Below the pieces are notes generated by a model. The model ran no database searches. It had not been told where the DNA came from and was given only the letters and a program-made list of their open reading frames with translations. The position numbers and the translations under genes were made by a program. DNA of 64,000 bases from an uncultured Phascolarctobacterium sp. (GTDB lineage Bacteria; Bacillota; Negativicutes; Acidaminococcales; Acidaminococcaceae), in the NCBI GenBank assembly GCA_900757795.1, contig CAAEPE010000045.1, forward strand, positions 62,001 through 126,000, read 5' to 3'. Of the stretch, positions 53,833-61,793 are shown piece after piece. Position 1 is the stretch's first letter; each line of letters starts with the position of its first letter.

Positions 53833-54315
53833 ATGAAAAAGATTTTTTTATTAATTATGATGCTGCTAATGTTGCTGCCTACAATCTGCTTTGCTGCCGA
53901 ACCAATCATCCAAAGCGACAGCAGAACTTTTAATCCCCTCAAAGGAATTTATGACTTGCGAGGTAATGTTTTTGTGCAATTTCCCGTTAAAGACATTACC
54001 ATGACCATTAACGCTGATACTGCTCAAGTATATATTTACAACATGGAGGTTCACGGCCAAAACAATATCACTTTGAGCTTTGGCGACATGAGCTTTAAAT
54101 GTGATAAGGTAGACGTTTATCATTCTGATAGAACTGCCTATGTTTCTGAAAATTGTATTTTTCAGGATGGGAATACTAATATAACGTCCGATAAAGGCAG
54201 CTACTCCTGGAAAACTAAAATCGCCGCTTTTCAAGGCAACGTTAAGGTTAACGGTCAACCACATGACGGCGATATAGCTTATAATGTAATAACGAAAAAG
54301 CTCATTGAGCCATAA
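53833..54315 (+). CDS. lptA: LptA/OstA-like periplasmic protein
   Basis: A 160-residue secreted protein with a signal peptide (MKKIFLLIMMLLMLLPTICFAAE; cleavage after AFA-like CFA at about residue 21). The mature part shows OstA-type repeats: IIQSDSRTFNPLKGIYDLRGNV, INADTAQVY, CDKVDVYHSDRTAY, and ITSDKGSYSWKTKIAAFQGNV. LptA bridges the periplasm to carry lipopolysaccharide to the outer membrane. It stands alone, without lptB or lptC. Short length fits a small OstA-domain protein. Its presence in a Firmicute context supports Negativicutes. Confidence 0.85.
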   Translation: MKKIFLLIMMLLMLLPTICFAAEPIIQSDSRTFNPLKGIYDLRGNVFVQFPVKDITMTINADTAQVYIYNMEVHGQNNITLSFGDMSFKCDKVDVYHSDRTAYVSENCIFQDGNTNITSDKGSYSWKTKIAAFQGNVKVNGQPHDGDIAYNVITKKLIEP

Positions 54316-54351
54316 AAAAATTCCGAAGCATTTCCGCTTCGGAATTTTTTT
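54314..54351. terminator. Bidirectional terminator between lptA and the PPDK regulator
   Basis: AATTCCGAAGC/GCTTCGGAATT is a perfect 11-bp stem with a 6-base loop and runs of T on both strands; it serves the convergent genes. Confidence 0.92.
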
Positions 54352-54354
54352 ACT

Positions 54355-55191
54355 TTAGCAATCACCGTGACGTTCTTTGTTTTTGCGCACATATTCCAAA
54401 ATAATACCAGCTGTTTCTTCAATAGCACGATTAGAAACATTGATAATCTGGCAATGGAGACGACGCATAATACCTTTAGCGTAAGTCAATTCTTCACTAA
54501 TACGGTTCATATCTGCATAAACGGCTGTATCGCTTAGGCCCATAGTTTTTAAGCGTTCGCTGCGAATTTCATTGAGCTTGAACGGATCAATTAATAAGCC
54601 AATAATCTTATACGGCGGCACCTTGAACAGCTCTTCCGGCGGTGCTAATTCTGGCACAAGCGGTACGTTGGCAACCTTAATACGTTTATGCGCCAAATAC
54701 ATGGACAGCGGAGTTTTAGATGTGCGTGATACACCAATAATAACGATATCAGCTTTTAATAATCCCAAAGGATTTTTGCCATCATCATATTTAACGGCAA
54801 ATTCTACTGCCTCCACACGTTTGAAATATTCATGATCCAAGGAGTGAATCAAGCCAGCCTGATTACGCGGCAGCATACCGGTGGTTTTTTCTATGGATTT
54901 TATCATTGGCCCTAAAACGTCAACAACTACTACATCTTTAGCCAAAGCTGTATCAGCCATATGTTCACGTAAATCAGGAGAAACAATAGTATAGCAAACC
55001 ACAGCGTTATTGGCGGCTGCTTCCTCTATAACTCGGTCAATCTGTCCCTTGTCCTTAATATATGGAACGCGAATAACGTCAAATTTTTCTTCCACGAACT
55101 GGCTGGTAGTAGCTTTAACTACGGACTCTGCAGTTTCGCCAATGGAGTCAGATACAGCATAAATAATCGGATTATTCTTCGGTATTATGAT
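54355..55191 (-). CDS. yqfL: Pyruvate phosphate dikinase/PEP synthase regulatory protein (kinase/phosphorylase), non-AUG start
   Basis: This bifunctional enzyme phosphorylates PPDK or PEP synthase with ADP and reverses it with phosphate. Strong family motifs are ADIVIIGVSRTSKTPLSMYLAHK, PPEELFKVPPYKIIGL and INVSNRAIEETAG. The conserved N-terminal block IIYAVSDSIGETAESVVKA is encoded at 55100-55170, upstream of the first GTG (55095). No ATG, GTG or TTG precedes it in frame before a stop. The only start codons after the AAGGGAGG at 55197-55204 are ATT (55192), ATC (55189) and ATA (55186, 55183). I set the start at the ATC, five bases after GGAGG; the ATA at 55188 has better spacing. It overlaps ccpN by 20 bases. 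Confidence 0.88.
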   Translation of the reverse strand: MIIPKNNPIIYAVSDSIGETAESVVKATTSQFVEEKFDVIRVPYIKDKGQIDRVIEEAAANNAVVCYTIVSPDLREHMADTALAKDVVVVDVLGPMIKSIEKTTGMLPRNQAGLIHSLDHEYFKRVEAVEFAVKYDDGKNPLGLLKADIVIIGVSRTSKTPLSMYLAHKRIKVANVPLVPELAPPEELFKVPPYKIIGLLIDPFKLNEIRSERLKTMGLSDTAVYADMNRISEELTYAKGIMRRLHCQIINVSNRAIEETAGIILEYVRKNKERHGDC

Positions 55192-55840
55192 AATTACCTC
55201 CCTTACCTTCTGCCAAATCTACCAACAAGCGGGTAAAATTAGTTTTTGTAATTCTGCCGACAACCTTGTACTGACGTTTTGCTTCATCAAGTATTTTTAC
55301 TACCGGCAGGCAATCAATCTCATTGTCAATTAAGCGACGAGCTGCACTAGCAGCAGATTCATCAGGTACGGCTACAATAATTTTAGAAATGGGTGTCATA
55401 ACCATTACTACGGGAATATCACGTAAGTCACTATTGTTAATAGCAGCTTTGAGGAGATCCTTGCGGGAAACGATACCAGTCAAAATATTGTTTTCATCCA
55501 CCACAAATACGGTGCCGACATCCTCTAAGAACATGGTAACAACTGCTTCATAAGCGCTTTTATCATTGGCAATGGCTACTGGTACAGACTGTAAATCCTG
55601 CACCATAATGGCAGAAATTTCTTCCATGAGCATACCCAAGGTATTCTTACCGGTATAAAAATAGCCTACCTTGGGACGGGCATCTAAAATGCCGCCCATA
55701 ACCAAAATCGCTAAGTCACTGCGCAAAGCTGCACGAGTAACATTCAAGCGCTCGGCAATGTGTTCACCTGTAATGGGGCCGTCAAGACGTACTATCTCAG
55801 CAATTTGTTTTTGTCTGTTACTTAAAGAAATGATCGTCAC
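55172..55840 (-). CDS. ccpN: CcpN-type transcriptional repressor (HTH plus two CBS domains)
   Basis: CcpN represses gluconeogenic genes in Bacillus. The 222-residue protein has a winged helix (LSNRQKQIAEIVRLDGPITGEHIAERLNVTRAALRSDLAIL, about 6-50) and two CBS domains (about 79-135 and 143-200) that likely bind an adenine nucleotide. The gene order ccpN then yqfL is the same as in Bacillus. Its last codons carry the ribosome-binding site of the downstream gene, so the pair is coupled. GGGGAG precedes its ATG. A 16-bp dyad stands in its upstream region. Confidence 0.92.
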   Translation of the reverse strand: MTIISLSNRQKQIAEIVRLDGPITGEHIAERLNVTRAALRSDLAILVMGGILDARPKVGYFYTGKNTLGMLMEEISAIMVQDLQSVPVAIANDKSAYEAVVTMFLEDVGTVFVVDENNILTGIVSRKDLLKAAINNSDLRDIPVVMVMTPISKIIVAVPDESAASAARRLIDNEIDCLPVVKILDEAKRQYKVVGRITKTNFTRLLVDLAEGKGGNYHNTEE

Positions 55841-55874
55841 TCCCCTTCTAAGTTAAATATAATCTTTTATTGGT

Positions 55875-55890
55875 TATAGTATACACTATA
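55875..55890. repeat. Inverted repeat upstream of ccpN
   Basis: TATAGT and ACTATA flank a 4-base centre in the ccpN upstream region, near possible -10 sequence. It could be an operator, perhaps for CcpN itself. The rest of 55841-56012 is AT-rich and shows no gene. Confidence 0.45.
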
Positions 55891-56012
55891 TCACACTAAA
55901 ATACTAGATACCGTCATAAATAAATTTCTAAAAGCTTATTCTGTATAGCAATGATATTTTCTATAACGGTAAGGAGCATAAAGCGACCTGAATCTTTAGT
56001 ACCATAGCTGCT

Positions 56013-56417
56013 TCAAAGCTTATTTACGGCTTCCTCATCGAATATTTTCCGCAGCAGATCTTTAGACTTGCGGTTAATATCTTCGTCAATATACATCTGT
56101 ACCTTTACCAATGCCATTGTAATAGCAACTAAATCATCTGTATAGCCTAATACAGGCATTAAATCCGGAATAAAATCCAAAGGTGCTATCAGATAACCTA
56201 AAGCACCCATAATAATGGCTTTCGTAGGCGCGGGAACTTCTGGCTTCTGCAGTACAAACCAAAGCTGTACAGCTTTATATAAGGCGCCTATGCCGATAAA
56301 CTTGCCGTACTTTTTTAGTTTTTGGATAAATCTTTGTTCATTATACTGTTTTTCGTATTTTTGTAATTCCTTTTCGTTGATTTGTTTATCATCAAAAGGC
56401 TGCCGAATATCAGCCAT
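56013..56417 (-). CDS. YkvA family (DUF1232) membrane protein
   Basis: The 134-residue protein contains the DUF1232 core: PAPTKAIIMGALGYLIAPLDFIPDLMPVLGYTDDLVAI, with two hydrophobic segments. The function is unknown. I chose the ATG at 56415-56417, behind AGAGG; the longer frame overlaps the upstream kinase. It lies 16 bases after the uridine kinase-like gene and is probably co-transcribed with it. Confidence 0.85.
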   Translation of the reverse strand: MADIRQPFDDKQINEKELQKYEKQYNEQRFIQKLKKYGKFIGIGALYKAVQLWFVLQKPEVPAPTKAIIMGALGYLIAPLDFIPDLMPVLGYTDDLVAITMALVKVQMYIDEDINRKSKDLLRKIFDEEAVNKL

Positions 56418-56433
56418 AGTCCCACCACCTCTT

Positions 56434-58098
56434 TTAAAGCACATCCTTAAACACACTATCGCCTATAAATTCACGCAAGATGGAATTGTTAGGAATAGCT
56501 GTATCGTCTATCTCCTTTACGTAATAAAGCATATTAAGCAAACGCTGTGCCGTTAAATAAGCCTTCTTAGAATTACAGGAAACAGCCTGTAATAGCGGTA
56601 CAGCATATTTTTTGAGCACTGCCAGCTCATAGATAAGCGTAGTATTAAAAATCACATCGGCACTGGTTTGGAAAGGAAAAATATATTTCTCCTCACCTTC
56701 GCGCACGTCGCTCCATAAATTCAAGGTAGCCTCTGCGTCATGGGAACGAAACTGGCTGTCGCGCACTATACGGCGCAGTAAACGGGCATCCGTAGTGTGA
56801 ATACGGTTATACTCGTCGAAGGACATAGGCGTAAGCGCACTGACATACAGCTTCATTTTCTTTGCGGCAGGTATAGAGGCTGTCAGCTTTTCATTTAAAC
56901 CATGAATTCCCTCTACCACTAAAACAGATTTTTCAGTCATGTGCAGTTCATTACCGCGATATTCACGACAACCGGTGCGGAAATTATATTTAGGCATTTT
57001 TACCTTTTCACCAGCTAATAATTTTTGCAAATGTTCATTGAAAAGCTCTAAATCAATCGCTTCTAGGCATTCAAAATCATAGCTGCCGTCCGGCTTGCGC
57101 GGAGTATCCACTCTATTTTTATAGTAATCGTCCATGGAAATCGGCACAGGCCGTAAACCGTTTACCGCCAGCTGCACGCTTAACCGCTGTGCAGTAGATG
57201 TTTTACCGGAAGACGATGGCCCGGCAATTAAAATCAGCTTCAGTTCATCTTTGCGTTCAGCAATCATATCGGCAATACCTGCAAGCTTCTTTTCATGCAG
57301 AGCTTCGGCAATACGAATAATACGGTCGGCATAGCCTAATTCAATAATTTTATTAAGCTTACCGATAGTATTACACTGAATCATAGCAGACCATTCCTCT
57401 GCCTCTTGGTAAGCAGCATTAAGACGCGGTTTATCTTCAAAAGGCGGTAAATATGTCCAATCGCCAGTATCGGGATAATTGATGATTACGCCATCAGCAT
57501 AGGGCAGCAGCGCAAAATTAGGCACATAGCTGCAATCAGGGCACATAGCGCCAAAAAAATACCCGGGATTTTCTTGCAGCTTATAAAGTGTTACAACAGT
57601 ATTCTCAGGCAGCTCTGCTAACAGCGATTCTCTATCAGGCGTGCAGAAAGTTGATGCCTCTTTAACAGCTTCAGCCTTGGATAACCGTTGTAAGGTTATA
57701 GGGGCTTTATTTGCTGCCATTTCACGCATAGCGTTCTCAATAGCTTGAATATCTTCTTTAGTAAGCTTATAGGAAGAATTATCAATACAATATAAAGCGC
57801 TGCCTAAGGTGTTGCGAACCTCAAGCTCCAATTTAGGAAATAATTTTTTTGCCGTAGTCAGCAGCATAAAGAGCAGAGTGCGCATATAAACACGCATTCC
57901 CTCCTCCGTATTTACCTCTATAAAATCCACGGTACCGTCTTGATAAATATTTTTTTGCAGGTCAACAGCTTCACCGTTAAAAATTCCTTCTACCAAAGGT
58001 GAAGCATAATTACTTTGCAAAGAACGGGCAACGGACAATAAATTACTGCCTTCTTCTACCTGACGCAGCTGCCCATTAGGCAGCTTCCAGGTAAGCAT
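56434..58098 (-). CDS. TGS domain-uridine kinase-like nucleoside kinase
   Basis: A 554-residue fusion. The N-terminal 60 residues (MLTWKLPNGQLRQVEEGSNLL) form a TGS-like domain, followed by a threonyl-tRNA synthetase second-domain-like stretch (about 60-220). The C-terminal half is a uridine kinase fold with the P-loop LIAGPSSSGKTSTAQRLSVQL, PISMDDYYKNRVDTPRKPDGSYDFE and IVRDSQFRSHDAEATL. This architecture is known as the nucleoside kinase/uridine kinase-like family in Firmicutes and Bacteroidetes; its true substrate is unclear. It starts one base after the aminotransferase stop, behind GGAG. Confidence 0.9.
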   Translation of the reverse strand: MLTWKLPNGQLRQVEEGSNLLSVARSLQSNYASPLVEGIFNGEAVDLQKNIYQDGTVDFIEVNTEEGMRVYMRTLLFMLLTTAKKLFPKLELEVRNTLGSALYCIDNSSYKLTKEDIQAIENAMREMAANKAPITLQRLSKAEAVKEASTFCTPDRESLLAELPENTVVTLYKLQENPGYFFGAMCPDCSYVPNFALLPYADGVIINYPDTGDWTYLPPFEDKPRLNAAYQEAEEWSAMIQCNTIGKLNKIIELGYADRIIRIAEALHEKKLAGIADMIAERKDELKLILIAGPSSSGKTSTAQRLSVQLAVNGLRPVPISMDDYYKNRVDTPRKPDGSYDFECLEAIDLELFNEHLQKLLAGEKVKMPKYNFRTGCREYRGNELHMTEKSVLVVEGIHGLNEKLTASIPAAKKMKLYVSALTPMSFDEYNRIHTTDARLLRRIVRDSQFRSHDAEATLNLWSDVREGEEKYIFPFQTSADVIFNTTLIYELAVLKKYAVPLLQAVSCNSKKAYLTAQRLLNMLYYVKEIDDTAIPNNSILREFIGDSVFKDVL

Positions 58099-58099
58099 T

Positions 58100-59347
58100 T
58101 TATTGCTCCACTGCCTGCATAGCTGCATTTACCTTCGCAGCCATACCGGCAATTTTTTTCAGAGGTACTGCGCACACGGCAATACGCACGCCGGCAGCCA
58201 AAGGAACTGCAAAAATATTATCCTCATGCAGCTTTTCACAAATAGCGTCAGGATTCTTAGCCGGAATAGACAGGAAGAAGCCTGCTACATAAGGAAGCAT
58301 AGGCAAACCGCATTCCTTAGCTTCTTTAGTAAACAAATCGGCGCGAGCCTTAATCATTTGATAGTAATAATCACGTTCTTGGCAGACTGCTTCCAAAAGC
58401 TCCGGATTGCTGTAAATAGTAGCCAAGGTACGCATTGCCGGACGGTTAATGTTGGACCAGGTTGCACGGCTGGTATATTGGTTGATATCGGTAAACTCCT
58501 TAATAACGTCTGCGTCGGAAGAAACACCAATCATAGCACCGGTGCGTTGACCATACATAGTAAAGCCTTTAGACATACTATAACCAATAATTGCTAAAAT
58601 GTTAGCAGGTAGGCCGCCAAGCTTTTTGAAAATTTTACGCACTGCTTCTTTTTCGCCGGCATAATCAATATAGGCAACATCCAAAAATAATACTACATTC
58701 TTGCCTGGCTTAGCAGCAGCTTCTTTCAAAATTGACAATACGCCGTCCATATCCTCCTCGCTTAAGCTATAACCGGTAGGATTATGCGCCGGAGTATTGA
58801 GCAAATACAGCAGATTATCCTGTTGAGCCAGCAATTCATCTATTTTTGCTTTCAAGGCAGGCAGATTAAATTTATTATTTTCATCCAACATCTTATAGGT
58901 AGTAAATTTACGACCCATGTCGTCGCACAACACCTTATATGCGCCCCAATACCAGTCGGAGCATAAAGCAGTTTCACCTTCATCAAGATAATTCCAAATA
59001 GCATGGTGAATACCGCCAGTACCTCCCGCAGTAGCAACAGCTGCAATGTAACCCTCCGGACGTGATTGACCAAAAGCAGCAGTCAAAACGCAGTCCAAAT
59101 ATTCTGGCAGACCGCTAATAGGTGCGTAAGCAATCAATTCGTTAGTTTTAAGACTACGGTAAACCTTTTCCACAGTCGGCAGACAAACGAGATTTTCTTC
59201 TTCGTCTAAAATAGCGCCAATAGTAGCATTGGTTACTGCATCCTTGCCATATTTAGCAGCAGCTGCTACAGCAGCAGCATTAGCACCAAAAATTTTATCT
59301 TGGGCAGCCTTTCCTTTAGCGTGTTTTGCAGCAATACTCATAACCAT
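58100..59347 (-). CDS. Fold type I PLP aminotransferase (aspartate/aromatic type)
   Basis: A 415-residue PLP enzyme. It shows YLLNTPAHNPTGYSLSEED (substrate site), LFLDVAYIDYAG, and the Schiff-base Lys in IIGYSMSKGFTMYGQRTGAMIG. The layout matches class I aromatic or aspartate aminotransferases. I chose the ATG at 59345-59347, behind AAGGAG; a second ATG two codons on is possible. A candidate promoter lies at 59379-59406. It begins a unit with the kinase-like and YkvA genes. Substrate uncertain. Confidence 0.9.
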   Translation of the reverse strand: MVMSIAAKHAKGKAAQDKIFGANAAAVAAAAKYGKDAVTNATIGAILDEEENLVCLPTVEKVYRSLKTNELIAYAPISGLPEYLDCVLTAAFGQSRPEGYIAAVATAGGTGGIHHAIWNYLDEGETALCSDWYWGAYKVLCDDMGRKFTTYKMLDENNKFNLPALKAKIDELLAQQDNLLYLLNTPAHNPTGYSLSEEDMDGVLSILKEAAAKPGKNVVLFLDVAYIDYAGEKEAVRKIFKKLGGLPANILAIIGYSMSKGFTMYGQRTGAMIGVSSDADVIKEFTDINQYTSRATWSNINRPAMRTLATIYSNPELLEAVCQERDYYYQMIKARADLFTKEAKECGLPMLPYVAGFFLSIPAKNPDAICEKLHEDNIFAVPLAAGVRIAVCAVPLKKIAGMAAKVNAAMQAVEQ

Positions 59348-59378
59348 AATCAAAAGCTCCTTTCACATTACAAAAAAC

Positions 59379-59406
59379 TTTATAAAACCATATTTTTGAA
59401 ACACAA
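59379..59406 (-). promoter_or_regulatory. Candidate promoter of the aminotransferase unit
   Basis: TTGTGT (59401-59406) and TATAAA (59379-59384) are 16 bp apart, 32 bases upstream of the start. Confidence 0.45.
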
Positions 59407-59410
59407 TACT

Positions 59411-61792
59411 TTATAAATCTATTACAGTTGCACCACTACCACCTGCGTCTAACGCTGCGGTTTCCAGCTTTTTCACAAAGCAATTATTCTCAAGATATGC
59501 CGTCAAGCCGGCACGTAAAGCACCGGTTCCCTTGCCATGAATCAAACGCAACTGACCAATACCGGCAATTAAAGCGTCGTCAATAGCTTTATCCACCGCC
59601 GGTATAGCTTCATCCAGCGTCATGCCGCGCAAATCTATCTCCTGCTTAGCACTGCCGGATTTAGCCACAAACATTTGATGTGCATAATTGGCCGCGGCAT
59701 TTTTCGTAAAGCCTTTGCGTTTTTTCGGTTCGTTATCAGTATTTGCCGGTTGAGCTTTAGTAAGCAGGCATTTTGCGGCAGGCACATTCATTTTCAAAAT
59801 ACCTACCTGCACCGTAACCTCGTTACCTTTTACGTCGGTAATCACACCATTTTTACCAAGAGAAATAACAAATACGTTAAGTCCCTTTTTAGCTGTTTTG
59901 GCAGTTAACGGTGCGCCCTCCGGCAACGGCGCATCCTCACTCAAGGTCTTATTGAGCTTTTTACGGGCAGCTTCTGCAGCCTGCTCCAAACGCTTAGCAT
60001 CATAGTCAGCTTTCATAGAACGCAGTTCTTTCAGCACTGCTTCCGATTCGCGGCGACTGCGGCGATAAATATCATCAGCTTGCTCTTTTGCTTTACGCAG
60101 CATGTCATTTTTACGCCGCTCAAATTCTGCTTTAGAATAAGCCAAGGCGTTGCGCAGCTGCTCGCTTTCCTTACGCAAAGCTTCTATCTCTGCACTGCCG
60201 CTTTCATAACGTCGCCGTTCACAGTCAAGCTCCTGCAAAACATTTTCCATATGCACATGCTCTTGGTTAAGCAGTTGGCCTGCCTGCTCAATAATCGCTT
60301 CGCTCAAGCCTAAGCGGCGGCTGATATTAAAGGCATTACTGCTGCCCGGCACGCCCATGAGCAAACGGTATGTTGGCCGCAGAGATACGGAATCAAATTC
60401 TACGCTGGCGTTCTCCATGCCTTCGTGACTATAGGCAAAGGTTTTCAATTCGCTGTAATGGGTAGTTACCATGGTCAGCACCTTTTGCTCATGCAGATGC
60501 TCAAGCATGGACATAGCTAAAGCCGCGCCCTCATTAGGATCGGTACCGGCGCAGATTTCGTCCACCAGCACCAAATCCCCTGCTTTCACTTCGCTTAAAA
60601 TGCTGATTAAATTAGTCATATGCGCAGAAAATGTTGACAAGCTTTGCTCAATACTCTGCTCGTCACCAATATCGGCATACACTGCCCTAAAAACAGGCAA
60701 AGCAGCGCTAAGCGCAGGAATAAATAAACCAATCTGCGCCATCAGCGCAAATAAGCCGACAGCCTTTAAGGCTACTGTTTTACCGCCGGTATTAGGACCC
60801 GTAACCAAAAGCATAGTGAATTTTTCGCCTAGCTGCACATCTAAGGGAACAACTATATCCTTATTCAACAAAGGATGACGGCCCTGCTGAATATCTACCT
60901 TACCGTTTAAAACCAACATTGGACGAACGGCATGCTGCTCCTGAGCCAAAAGCGCTTTAGCGCAAATTACATCTATTTTAGTAAACAGCTCCAGCGTAGC
61001 TAAAATGGAAGCCGCTTCCTGCCCTACATTCTGCGTGAGCTGACGCAGAATACGCTCCATTTCTTCCCGTTCCTCTGCTGCATAGCGTTTAATATCGTTA
61101 TTTAAATTAACCACAGCTAAAGGCTCAATGAAAAGTGTTGCCCCTGTTCCCGATTGATCGTGAATGATACCTGGAAAATTCATTTTATATTCCTGTTTTA
61201 CAGGAATAACATAACGGTCGCCGCGCATGGTGACAATGTTATCTTGAAAATATTTTTGATTGTTAGGATCGTGCAAAATACTGTCTAACTTATCCTTTAC
61301 ACGATTTTTGGAAATCTGGATAGCATTACGCAAGCCGCTCAACTTAGGCGTAGCAGTGTCTTTGATTTCCGCATGTTCGTCAATAGCGCTTGCTATCTGC
61401 TTTTCTAAGCGGGGAAACTGCTGCATCTGCGACGCGTATACTGCCAAAGCAGGTGCCATTTCACCGTTAGCTGCCAAAAACTCCTTCATGGAGCTAAAAG
61501 CTTCTACCGTAGTCAAAATGTGCAGAAGTTCCTCCGGCAGCAAAACGCTTCCAAGCTCCGCTCTTTTTACGTCAGCAGTAATATTAAAAGCACCGCCGAA
61601 CGGAAAACGCTTGCCCTCGTCTAAAACTCGCAGGGCTTCTGCTGTTTCTTCCTGCAAAGACTTAACTTTGGCAAAATCGCTTTCAATCTGCAATGCCGTT
61701 ACCTGCTGCTTGCCCAAAAAAGTAGCAGCCTTTGAAGCCAGCATTACCTTTACCTTATCAAATTCCAATGTTTTTATAGCAAAACGTGCCAT
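59411..61792 (-). CDS. mutS2: Endonuclease MutS2
   Basis: MutS2 binds branched DNA, suppresses homologous recombination, and in Bacillus also acts on collided ribosomes. The 793-residue protein has the MutS core and ATPase (Walker A VTGPNTGGKTVALKAVG; LVLVDEICAGTDPNEGAALA), a long coiled coil (about 515-625), a KOW-like segment, and a C-terminal Smr nuclease domain (LDLRGMTLDEAIPAVDKAI and LRLIHGKGTGALR). It lacks the mismatch-binding domain, as is normal. It starts two bases after the U32 gene. Confidence 0.95.
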   Translation of the reverse strand: MARFAIKTLEFDKVKVMLASKAATFLGKQQVTALQIESDFAKVKSLQEETAEALRVLDEGKRFPFGGAFNITADVKRAELGSVLLPEELLHILTTVEAFSSMKEFLAANGEMAPALAVYASQMQQFPRLEKQIASAIDEHAEIKDTATPKLSGLRNAIQISKNRVKDKLDSILHDPNNQKYFQDNIVTMRGDRYVIPVKQEYKMNFPGIIHDQSGTGATLFIEPLAVVNLNNDIKRYAAEEREEMERILRQLTQNVGQEAASILATLELFTKIDVICAKALLAQEQHAVRPMLVLNGKVDIQQGRHPLLNKDIVVPLDVQLGEKFTMLLVTGPNTGGKTVALKAVGLFALMAQIGLFIPALSAALPVFRAVYADIGDEQSIEQSLSTFSAHMTNLISILSEVKAGDLVLVDEICAGTDPNEGAALAMSMLEHLHEQKVLTMVTTHYSELKTFAYSHEGMENASVEFDSVSLRPTYRLLMGVPGSSNAFNISRRLGLSEAIIEQAGQLLNQEHVHMENVLQELDCERRRYESGSAEIEALRKESEQLRNALAYSKAEFERRKNDMLRKAKEQADDIYRRSRRESEAVLKELRSMKADYDAKRLEQAAEAARKKLNKTLSEDAPLPEGAPLTAKTAKKGLNVFVISLGKNGVITDVKGNEVTVQVGILKMNVPAAKCLLTKAQPANTDNEPKKRKGFTKNAAANYAHQMFVAKSGSAKQEIDLRGMTLDEAIPAVDKAIDDALIAGIGQLRLIHGKGTGALRAGLTAYLENNCFVKKLETAALDAGGSGATVIDL

Positions 61793-61793
61793 A

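Noticed and set aside
54355..55095. PPDK/PEPS regulator starting at the GTG at 55095
   Set aside because: It would remove the conserved SDSIGETAE block that is encoded in frame upstream, and it has no ribosome-binding site.
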